The position numbers and the translations under genes were made by a program. From a bacterium (lineage in GTDB: Bacteria; Bacteroidota; Bacteroidia; B-17B0; Aurantibacillaceae): 64,000 nucleotides of DNA. Location of the stretch: the NCBI GenBank assembly GCA_029945625.1, contig JAQSCW010000032.1:18611-82610 (forward strand), written 5' to 3'. Under the pieces are notes generated by a model. The model searched no databases and was not told where the DNA came from. It saw only the letters and a list, made by a program, of their open reading frames with translations. Shown one piece after another: positions 56,419-63,984 of the stretch; positions within the stretch are counted from its first letter, which is position 1; every line of letters starts with the position of its first letter.

Positions 56419-58281
56419 ATGATCGTCTACCAGAAAACAAAACAAGGATTTGAAACAGACGTCATCAGTGGCGATATTGAAAATGTGGTCCTTCAATTGT
56501 ATCGCGACATCCTGCATCGCTCCACCGGTGAAAAGGAAAGAGAGTCCTGGAAAAACTCGCTTCACTACATGAATACAGTCTTAAATGATCCCGAAATTCC
56601 ATACAATGCGGGGGTCACTATTGAATGTCAAATTCCACAGACCTCAAAACGAATTGATTTTATTATTTCAGGAAGAAACGAACACGATAAAGACCATGTG
56701 GTAATCGTAGAATTAAAACAATGGAAATCCGCCGAATTAACAGATAAAGACGGCATCGTGAGAACAGCGCTAGGTAAAGGTTTACACGACACAAGTCATC
56801 CGTCCTATCAGGCATGGTCATACGCGGCCTTGCTGCAGGATTTTAATTCAACCATACAAAATGAAAATATAGTTCTCCACCCTTGCTCGTTCCTGCATAA
56901 TTACGAAGAGGACCAAGTGATCCGCCATTCCTTCTATCAAAAATATCTTGATGATGCTCCCGTATTCCTAAAAAAAGACATTCTCAAACTCCGCGCGTTT
57001 ATCAAAAGCTTTGTGCGCAGCGGTGATGACGGTGAGATCATGTATCGGATCGATAAAGGTGAAATCCGACCATCCAAGATGTTATCCGAGAGCCTATCCA
57101 AAATGATGAATGGCAATCAGGAATTCATCATGATTGACGATCAGAAAGTAGTGTACGAAACAGCGATGGATTTAGCCAAGAAAGCAACTGCCAAAGAAAA
57201 ACATGTGCTGATTGTAGAAGGCGGTCCCGGTACCGGAAAATCTGTGGTAGCCATTAATCTCCTGGTGGGAATTACCAATCTCACAAAAGTGGTGCAGTAC
57301 GTCTCAAAGAACGCTGCACCCCGGGCGGTGTATGCCAGCAAACTTACCGGCACCATCACCAAATCGCGGTTCTCGAATCTTTTTAAGGGATCAGGCGCAT
57401 TTACCGACACGCCAAAAAACTCCTTTGATACCTTGGTGGTGGATGAAGCACACCGTTTAAATGAGAAATCGGGCCTGTACGCCAATTTGGGTGAGAATCA
57501 GGTGAAGGAAATTATCAATGCCTCAAAATTCTCTGTATTTTTTATTGATGAAGATCAACGCGTCACCATGAAAGACATCGGCAACAAGCCCGAGATTCGC
57601 AAATGGGCCAAGCTTGAAGGCGCCACCGTGCATGAACTGGAACTTGCCTCGCAATTTCGTTGTGCAGGTAGTGACGGATATTTAGCATGGCTCGACAATC
57701 TCTTGCAAATACGTGAAACAGCCAATACACGAATTCAGGAACTCGGTTATGACTTTCAGGTGATGGATTCTCCGAACCAACTAAGAGATGTTATTTTTGA
57801 GAAAAATAAAAAAAACAATAAGGCCCGTCTTGTTGCCGGTTATTGTTGGGACTGGAAAAGCAAGAACGATAAAATCCCGAATGATATTATTTTGCCCGAG
57901 TACAATTTTGCCATGAAGTGGAATTTATCGGTGGATGGCAGTCTTTGGATCCAAATGCCGAATTCAGTAAACGAGATTGGTTGTATTCACACCTGCCAGG
58001 GTTTGGAAGTGGACTATATCGGCGTCATTATTGGAGAAGACCTCATTGTGCGTGATGGGAAAGTCTTGGTAAACCCCGCCAAACGATCAGGACAGGACCA
58101 AAGCATCAAAGGGTATAAAGCTATTATGAAGACAGAGCCAGAAAAAGCCAAAGAAATGACGCGGGCTATCATAAAAAACACCTATCGCACGCTCATGACC
58201 CGGGGCATGAAAGGATGTTATGTTTGGGCGGTGGATGAGGAGACGAATGAGTACTTTAGGAAAGAACTTCTTAATCAATAA
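56419..58281 (+). CDS. PD-(D/E)XK nuclease fused to DUF2075 SF1-type helicase
   Basis: 620 residues. The first 170 look like a restriction-type nuclease: Asp80 in KRIDFIIS and Glu98-Leu-Lys100 in VVIVELKQWK form D-ExK. The rest is a DUF2075 P-loop domain: Walker A GGPGTGKS at 268-275, Walker B VVDEAH at 340-345, FIDEDQ at 375-380, SQFRC at 411-415, HTCQGLEVDYIGV at 524-536 and LMTRGMKGCYVW at 592-603, which are superfamily 1 helicase motifs. Nuclease and motor in one chain point to DNA or RNA restriction. It is followed by the NUDIX gene after 10 bp. Confidence 0.88.
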   Translation: MIVYQKTKQGFETDVISGDIENVVLQLYRDILHRSTGEKERESWKNSLHYMNTVLNDPEIPYNAGVTIECQIPQTSKRIDFIISGRNEHDKDHVVIVELKQWKSAELTDKDGIVRTALGKGLHDTSHPSYQAWSYAALLQDFNSTIQNENIVLHPCSFLHNYEEDQVIRHSFYQKYLDDAPVFLKKDILKLRAFIKSFVRSGDDGEIMYRIDKGEIRPSKMLSESLSKMMNGNQEFIMIDDQKVVYETAMDLAKKATAKEKHVLIVEGGPGTGKSVVAINLLVGITNLTKVVQYVSKNAAPRAVYASKLTGTITKSRFSNLFKGSGAFTDTPKNSFDTLVVDEAHRLNEKSGLYANLGENQVKEIINASKFSVFFIDEDQRVTMKDIGNKPEIRKWAKLEGATVHELELASQFRCAGSDGYLAWLDNLLQIRETANTRIQELGYDFQVMDSPNQLRDVIFEKNKKNNKARLVAGYCWDWKSKNDKIPNDIILPEYNFAMKWNLSVDGSLWIQMPNSVNEIGCIHTCQGLEVDYIGVIIGEDLIVRDGKVLVNPAKRSGQDQSIKGYKAIMKTEPEKAKEMTRAIIKNTYRTLMTRGMKGCYVWAVDEETNEYFRKELLNQ

Positions 58282-58291
58282 AATACTAATA

Positions 58292-58687
58292 ATGAAACAT
58301 ATTGAAGTAGTAGCAGCAATCGTAATTTTTGAGAACAAAATATTATGCGTACAACGCAACGAAAACAAGTTGGATTACATTTCAAAAAAATATGAATTCC
58401 CGGGAGGCAAGATGGAAGCTGGAGAAACCAAGGAAGAAACTATAAAAAGGGAAATCAAAGAAGAATTAAAGATGGACATAACCACTGATCGTGAATACCT
58501 AACTGTCGAGCACCAATATCCTGATTTTCATATAACAATGCACAGTTTTTTGTGTTCAACTAAAAACGCAAATTTAACTTTAACTGAGCATATTGATTTT
58601 AGATGGCTTGATAAAAGCGAGCTAACTCAATTAGACTGGGCGGCTGCAGATGTTCCAATAGTGAATAAATTATTATCCAATGGATGA
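58292..58687 (+). CDS. NUDIX hydrolase, MutT-like
   Basis: 131 residues. The Nudix box is complete (GGKMEAGETKEETIKREIKE followed by EL), matching GX5EX7REUXEEXGU. The start KHIEVVAAIVIFENKILCVQ is typical of (d)NTP-cleaving MutT proteins. It may remove oxidised or otherwise altered nucleotides; a role in the neighbouring defence-like operon is inferred. The frame overlaps the downstream helicase gene by 8 bp, so the two are translationally coupled. Confidence 0.92.
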   Translation: MKHIEVVAAIVIFENKILCVQRNENKLDYISKKYEFPGGKMEAGETKEETIKREIKEELKMDITTDREYLTVEHQYPDFHITMHSFLCSTKNANLTLTEHIDFRWLDKSELTQLDWAAADVPIVNKLLSNG

Positions 58688-61600
58688 GTTATCTAAACTT
58701 TTCAATACAAGTTTGCAAACTGGTTTCGTAGATAAAGCAATTTTATCTATTATAGATTATCAGCCAGAGTTACTTGTAAATCAGAAAAACCCTCCAAAAA
58801 AGGTCCTAACAACTTTACTTCATGAGCTTGAAAATTGTAAACAGTTCTATATTTCCGTGGCATTCGTGACAACCGGTGGCGTCGCAACAATAATAAATAA
58901 ACTTAAAGAACTCGAAAATCGTAAAATAAAAGGTGAAATCTTGGTCTCTCAATATTTAAATTTCACGCAGCCTGAAGCACTAAAAAGATTGGCCCAATTC
59001 AAAAACATAGACCTTAGAATTGCGACAACAGGAAATGCTCATGCAAAAGGGTACATTTTTAAAAGCAAAAGTCATTATAATCTAATAGTTGGTAGTAGTA
59101 ATCTAACAGATCAAGCCCTATCAACTAACAAAGAGTGGAATATTAAAGTCTCAGCATTAGATGAAAGCGGCCTTGTTGAAAAAGTACTTAATGAATTTAA
59201 ATCTGATTTTAAAAAGGCAACAAAGGTCACGGCAGAATATATTTTGTCTTATGAAGAAATATATCAAAAACAATTTCTTTTAAAAAGTAAATACAATCAT
59301 GAGAGTTTAGCTGAAACACAACCGTTCATTACGCCAAATTCCATGCAGGTAATGGCCTTGCGAAACCTGAGCAATTTACGGGCAGTTAATAAGAATAAAG
59401 CATTAATAATTTCAGCAACTGGGACAGGAAAAACCTATTTGTCAGCTTTTGATGCCAAGGCATTTAACCCTAAAAAGCTCTTATTTGTAGTTCATAGGTT
59501 AACTATAGCAAAGGTTTCTTTATATACTTTTCGAAGTGTTTTCGGGCAGGGTAAAACGATGGGTTTATACTCAGGTGAACAATTAGAATTGGATTGTGAT
59601 TTCGTGTTTTCCACAATTCAAACTATATCAAAAACTAAACACTTTAAAAACTTCTCGAAAGATCATTTTGACTATATCATCATTGATGAAACACATAGAT
59701 CCGGTGCAGATTCATATTTGAGATTAATAGAGTATTTTGAGCCTAAATTCCTTTTGGGCATGACTGCCACCCCGGAAAGGACTGATGGGACTGATATATT
59801 TCAACTATTTGATCATAATATTGCCTATGAAATTAGGCTAAACAGAGCAATGGAGGAGGAAATGCTTAGTCCTTTCCATTACTATGGAGTAACCGATCTA
59901 TTAATTGACAATAATGAGATAGATAATAAAACAGATTTCAACCTACTAGTTTCTAGTGAACGGGTTAATAGGATAATCGAACAAGCGCTCTTTTATGGAA
60001 GTGATAATGGAATTACAAGGGGTTTAATCTTTTGTTCTAGGAAAAATGAAGCAATTGAACTTTCCGCATTATTAAATCGGAAAGGATTTAAAACGATTGC
60101 GTTAACAGGTGATAGTAGTGAAGAGGAAAGGGCTAAATCAATTGAAAAATTAGAATCAGATAATTTAAGTGAAAAGTTAGATTACATATTTACCGTTGAT
60201 ATTTTCAATGAAGGTATTGATATTCCCAAAATCAATCAGATTATTATGCTTCGACCCACGGAATCAGCAATAATTTTCATTCAACAATTGGGAAGAGGGT
60301 TAAGGAAAGTTGATGGAAAAAGCTATTTAACGGTAATTGACTTCATCGGTAACTATGAAAACAATTATCTAATTCCCATTGCATTATACGGTGATACCAC
60401 TTATAATAAAGATTCTTTGAGAAAATTAATTACCGATGGAAGTAGGATGATTCCTGGGTCTTCAACGATCAATTTTGATGAAATCACCAAAGAAAAGATA
60501 TTTCAATCTATTGATTCTGCAAACATGCAGTTGTTCTCTGATTTAAGAAAGGACTATAATCTTTTAAAATTTAAGATCGGAAGAATTCCAATGATGATGG
60601 ATTTTATTGAACACGGTTCCAGAGATCCCTATTTGTATGTGAATTACGCAAAATCTTATTTTAATTTTATTACGAAAGTTGAGAATGAGTACAATTCAGA
60701 TTTATCAAGCAGACAGATTAAACTTTTAGAACTATTTTCTAGCGAAATAAATAATTCTAAAAGAGTTGAAGAGAGTATAATCATCAAATTATTACTTGAA
60801 TTTAAAAGAATTTCAATAAAAGATTTAAAAGAGGCCATTATAAAAAAATACAATTACTCTGTTTCGGACGAAACCATTAAATCTTGTGTTTCTAATTTAA
60901 ATTTTGAATTTATTAGAGAAAAGAAAGAAGGCAAATTGACTTCGGTAAAAAACATTTATGACTTTGATATTATAAAAAATGAAAATAAAATTCTCGGTCT
61001 TTCACCTGAGTTTCTTTCGCACTTGAACCACAAAGTTTTTAAACATTTTCTAGCAGATTCTGCAGATTATTCCATCTATGAATTTGACAAATTATATGAA
61101 CCTGATAATTGGCAGAATGGATTTGTGCTTTACAGAAAATACTCTCGTAAAGATGTATTTAGAATATTAAATGTCGTGGAAAACCCTGTTGCGCAAAACG
61201 TGGGTGGATACTTGGTAAGTACCGACAACACTCATTGTCCAATTTTTGTAAATTATCATAAAGAAGAAGATATTTCTGAGTCAACTAAGTATGAGGATAA
61301 ATTTATAAATAATAAAGAATTTGATTGGATGTCAAAATCCAATAGAAAAATTGACAGTAAAGATGTGCAATCTATAATAGGTAAAAATGGAGCAATTAGA
61401 TTACCATTATTTATTAAGAAAAATAATGATGAAGGAATGGATTTTTATTATATGGGAGAAGTAAGTCCAGAACTGAATCAGGTTGAACAAACCACAATGT
61501 CTGATAATAAAGGTTACGAAATTCCGGTTGTTAAGATTCGATTCAATTTAGCAAGCCCAGTTTCAGCATCAATGTATAACTATTTACAAGAGAGGGGAAC

Positions 61601-62129
61601 GGTTGGAGATTCTAATTTAGAAAATAAAAACAAAATTATTACTAAATTAGAAAATCTTGAGCACCATGGATTGAGAAATCCTATACCTCTTTATGATTTT
61701 TATGCAGCAGCTGGCACATTTAGTGAAATGCAATCAGACAAAGATTTTAAGTTAATCGAAGGGCCAGAAAATATTAAGCTAAATAGTGATTACTTTGCTT
61801 GCAAAATTATTGGGGAATCGATGAACAGGGTAATTCAGAATGGTTCAATTTGTCTATTTAAAAAGCCTTCTGCTGGAACTCGTAATGGTAAAATTCTATT
61901 AGTAGAAAATAGGGATATTCAAGATGATGATTTTAATTCCGCATTTACTATTAAAACATATTCCAGTGAAAAGACTATCACTAAAGAAGGTTGGGAACAT
62001 AACTCAATTGTTTTGAGGCCAAATTCGACTGATGATTCTTACAAAAATATTATTATCAATGAAGCAAATGCTGCGGAAATGCGAGTAATCGGAGAATTTG
62101 TTAGTGTTTTAAAAAATTTAAAATTATAG
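58680..62129 (+). CDS. PLD-nuclease / DEAD-type helicase / DUF3427 protein with C-terminal LexA-like S24 domain
   Basis: 1149 residues. Residues about 40-175 form a phospholipase D-like domain (HAKGYIF with His121 and Lys123; GSSNLT at 138-143; the motif's Asp is missing). Then an SF2 helicase: Walker A SATGTGKT 245-252, DETH 336-339, TATP 362-365, QLGRGLR 536-542. A DUF3427 region follows (about 810-930; YRKYSRKDVFRIL, PIFVNYHKEEDISESTKYED, DFYYMGEV). The last 150 residues resemble LexA/UmuD peptidase S24: a cleavage-site-like A1011-G1012, catalytic Ser1047 in IIGESMN and Lys1092 in FTIKTYS. The gene is clearly more AT-rich than its housekeeping neighbours, suggesting transfer. NUDIX-coupled. 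Confidence 0.9.
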   Translation: MDELSKLFNTSLQTGFVDKAILSIIDYQPELLVNQKNPPKKVLTTLLHELENCKQFYISVAFVTTGGVATIINKLKELENRKIKGEILVSQYLNFTQPEALKRLAQFKNIDLRIATTGNAHAKGYIFKSKSHYNLIVGSSNLTDQALSTNKEWNIKVSALDESGLVEKVLNEFKSDFKKATKVTAEYILSYEEIYQKQFLLKSKYNHESLAETQPFITPNSMQVMALRNLSNLRAVNKNKALIISATGTGKTYLSAFDAKAFNPKKLLFVVHRLTIAKVSLYTFRSVFGQGKTMGLYSGEQLELDCDFVFSTIQTISKTKHFKNFSKDHFDYIIIDETHRSGADSYLRLIEYFEPKFLLGMTATPERTDGTDIFQLFDHNIAYEIRLNRAMEEEMLSPFHYYGVTDLLIDNNEIDNKTDFNLLVSSERVNRIIEQALFYGSDNGITRGLIFCSRKNEAIELSALLNRKGFKTIALTGDSSEEERAKSIEKLESDNLSEKLDYIFTVDIFNEGIDIPKINQIIMLRPTESAIIFIQQLGRGLRKVDGKSYLTVIDFIGNYENNYLIPIALYGDTTYNKDSLRKLITDGSRMIPGSSTINFDEITKEKIFQSIDSANMQLFSDLRKDYNLLKFKIGRIPMMMDFIEHGSRDPYLYVNYAKSYFNFITKVENEYNSDLSSRQIKLLELFSSEINNSKRVEESIIIKLLLEFKRISIKDLKEAIIKKYNYSVSDETIKSCVSNLNFEFIREKKEGKLTSVKNIYDFDIIKNENKILGLSPEFLSHLNHKVFKHFLADSADYSIYEFDKLYEPDNWQNGFVLYRKYSRKDVFRILNVVENPVAQNVGGYLVSTDNTHCPIFVNYHKEEDISESTKYEDKFINNKEFDWMSKSNRKIDSKDVQSIIGKNGAIRLPLFIKKNNDEGMDFYYMGEVSPELNQVEQTTMSDNKGYEIPVVKIRFNLASPVSASMYNYLQERGTVGDSNLENKNKIITKLENLEHHGLRNPIPLYDFYAAAGTFSEMQSDKDFKLIEGPENIKLNSDYFACKIIGESMNRVIQNGSICLFKKPSAGTRNGKILLVENRDIQDDDFNSAFTIKTYSSEKTITKEGWEHNSIVLRPNSTDDSYKNIIINEANAAEMRVIGEFVSVLKNLKL

Positions 62130-62231
62130 ATATAAGTCCATTGTTCAACATATTAACAGAAGTACTTTCCATTCCTCCAATATTTTACATCCATCCGAAT
62201 ATATTTTTAGATTGCATTTTTTTAAATAAAT

Positions 62232-62489
62232 ATGATTAAAATTACCTCAATACAACAACTCAAAAATTTAGCTTACAAGGAAAATGGCGATTTTGTTGAG
62301 TTTTATATCTTTTTAGCAGATGGCTTAGCTCGTAGTTGTAAAAGAATTTCATATCGGCCATCAGAAGCCAAGCAATGGTTAATAATTAATGAAATTGATG
62401 CTACTTATCAAGAACTTTTAGAGCGCAATCTTTCACGCAAAACTATTATAGTTGAGGCCATAAATAAAGAAGCTTTTTTTTGTGTCTAA
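62232..62489 (+). CDS. 85-residue protein of unknown function at the island end
   Basis: Starts with ATG after 102 bp of AT-rich DNA and ends at TAA. It is soluble and mixed alpha/beta in appearance (ITSIQQLKNLAYKENGDFVE, YIFLADGLARSCKRISYRP). I recognise no domain. Same strand as the defence-like operon and inside the repeat borders, so possibly part of the same cargo. Confidence 0.6.
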   Translation: MIKITSIQQLKNLAYKENGDFVEFYIFLADGLARSCKRISYRPSEAKQWLIINEIDATYQELLERNLSRKTIIVEAINKEAFFCV

Positions 62490-62520
62490 GTTTTTATAAG
62501 CCCCTGAGAAGATTACATCC

Positions 62521-62545
62521 CCTTGCCTAGAATTTGTAATCCTGC
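62521..62545 (+). repeat. Right-border copy of the AATTTGTAATCCTGC repeat
   Basis: CCTTGCCTAGAATTTGTAAT at 62521-62540 continues into CCTGC and matches the second tandem copy at 54861-54885 except for three bases. With that copy it brackets the whole 55.1-62.5 kb gene set. Confidence 0.75.
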
Positions 62546-62617
62546 TGTCTAAAACCCGTACAAGTCTTACCCCGCTACCCAAGCTGATTCAGCATCTGGG
62601 ATCATTTTCGTTTGTCA

Positions 62618-63215
62618 TCACTCCTCACTGAGCTGAGGCGGCACAGCTCCGGCAAACCGTTCATATGTTCGCGTGAGAGTTGGAAATACTATTTCAAAAA
62701 CAGTATCATTGATCGAGTAGGTTCCCCTAGTACCGGCGCCACCATCTAGAGGTTCAGACACAATGAAATTTTGGAGGCAATGAAATTTGGACCTATATTC
62801 AACTATATCTAAAATATTTCCTCTCGTTGCGTAGGTGCCCCCTCCTCCTTCGGCCCCATCGGAGGATAAAAACCTGTAGCTGCCGCCGGAACTAAAAAAT
62901 ACGCTATCTCTAATCCCGTTGGGGTCTATCGCCATCCAAGCCCCAACTATTCCCGAGCTGCCCCATAATCGGCCATATTTTACGAAGCCATACACCAGGG
63001 TGTCATTTTCTATTTTAAAGTAATAAGAAGGTATCTCGGCATAAATACTGTCGCTTTGGAGTCATGCATAATAATATTTACCATTCTCCTCTTTGTACTT
63101 CCAATCGCCAAGTATACTTGGTGATGCCGATTGTTCATTTTTATCGGGATGACATTGCACCATCACCGCCGTGGCGAATAGCAGAACAAACAATTTTATT
63201 AATTTATGTTGCATT
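62618..63215 (-). pseudogene. Decayed lipoprotein gene (lipocalin-like)
   Basis: From an ATG at 63215 the frame reads MQHKLIKLFVLL, then needs a one-base shift near 63180 to continue as ATAVMVQCHPDKNEQ (lipobox-like VMVQC) and LGDWKYKEENGKYYYA. A TGA at 63062-63064 interrupts it, after which the frame runs open to 62618 (DSIYAEIPSYYFKIENDTLV and so on; 125 codons). One frameshift plus one stop make a pseudogene more likely than a sequencing slip. The intact version would be about 200 residues. Confidence 0.65.
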
Positions 63216-63314
63216 TTATATTAGCTTTTAGTTAAAACAATTTTTGATGAGGCTCTGAGTTTCTCAAATATACCAATTTTGACCAGAGGCCTCGCTAGAT
63301 CTGGGAAGGCTTGA

Positions 63315-63390
63315 GTCACAAAGTAAATCGCTATCCTTCCCTGTTTTTTTTTAGACCAGATTAGCGGCTTACAGCCGTGATCTGGATGGG
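63315..63390 (+). repeat. Palindromic repeat, copy 1
   Basis: About 75 bp: AAGTAAATCGCTATCCTTCC, a run of Ts, then the nested palindrome CCAGAT-TAG-CGGCT-TAC-AGCCG-TG-ATCTGG and ATGGG. Almost identical to copies 2 and 3. Confidence 0.9.
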
Positions 63391-63482
63391 GGCAAGCCGT
63401 AAAGTTGAGGTGTTTATCATTACTTAGTAAAGTTGGCACTAAAAAAGGAAGGTAGACCGCCCTTTAGTATTTTATTTTTTTG

Positions 63483-63490
63483 TAAATTTG
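63483..63490 (+). promoter_or_regulatory. -7 box of the small basic-protein gene
   Basis: TAAATTTG is an exact TAnnTTTG match, 3 bases before the ATG at 63494; again a nearly leaderless arrangement. Confidence 0.5.
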
Positions 63491-63493
63491 ACT

Positions 63494-63751
63494 ATGGCAA
63501 AAAATATAAAAAAGAAAAAAGCCACAAAAAAATCGGGGCCTAAAAAAGGTGTAGCTTATTTAACAAAAAGAGCTTTAACTCGTGCCATCACAAAAGGAAC
63601 TAAGAATGAAGAATCGGATGCTATTGATCTTTTAGGATATACCGTAAAAGAAGATAATGGATGGGTTATTAGGCAATATGCCTCAGGACAAAAAGAACGC
63701 ATTTCTCGTATTAATGTAAGTAAAAGTTCATCTACACTTGTCCTCGATTAA
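63494..63751 (+). CDS. Small Lys-rich protein of unknown function between two repeat copies
   Basis: 85 residues from the ATG at 63494. The first 20 residues are extremely basic (AKNIKKKKATKKSGPKKGV), like histone-tail or ribosomal-protein extensions; the rest looks like a small alpha/beta unit (GYTVKEDNGWVIRQYASGQK, then ERISRINV). The basic tail suggests nucleic-acid binding. Promoter motif, ATG and clean frame support coding. No domain recognised. It is flanked by copies 1 and 2 of the palindromic repeat. Confidence 0.65.
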   Translation: MAKNIKKKKATKKSGPKKGVAYLTKRALTRAITKGTKNEESDAIDLLGYTVKEDNGWVIRQYASGQKERISRINVSKSSSTLVLD

Positions 63752-63776
63752 GGATAAACTGAATGGGCAAGCCTAA

Positions 63777-63853
63777 AGTCAAAAAGTAAATCGCTATCCT
63801 TCCCTATTTTTTTTTAGACCAGATTAGCGGCTTACAGCCGTGATCTGGATGGG
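63777..63853 (+). repeat. Palindromic repeat, copy 2
   Basis: Same unit as copy 1 (one change, CCCTATTTT for CCCTGTTTT), 463 bp downstream of it. The following spacer has further small palindromes: AAAGATG-CGGTG-CATCTTT and GCTTG-...-CAAGC. Confidence 0.9.
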
Positions 63854-63901
63854 ACGGCAAAGATGCGGTGCATCTTTGAGCGGGCTTGTGCGAAAGCAAG
63901 C

Positions 63902-63984
63902 GTCAAAATGCAAAAGCAAATCGCTATCCTTCCCTGTCTTTTTTAAGACCAGATTAGCGGCTTACAGCCGTGATCTGGATGGGG
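63902..63984 (+). repeat. Palindromic repeat, copy 3
   Basis: Same unit, 130 bp after copy 2. The window ends GCCGTAGAGTCACA, which resembles the lead-in of copy 1 (GGCTTGAGTCACAAAG), so a fourth copy probably starts at the window edge. Confidence 0.88.

Noticed and set aside
56419..58281. Classical restriction-modification system
   Set aside because: No DNA methyltransferase or specificity subunit is encoded nearby, so a standard type I-III system is not supported.
63062..63064. In-frame TGA as possible selenocysteine codon
   Set aside because: A separate frameshift near 63180 already disrupts the gene, and the residue position is not a redox motif; a nonsense mutation is simpler.
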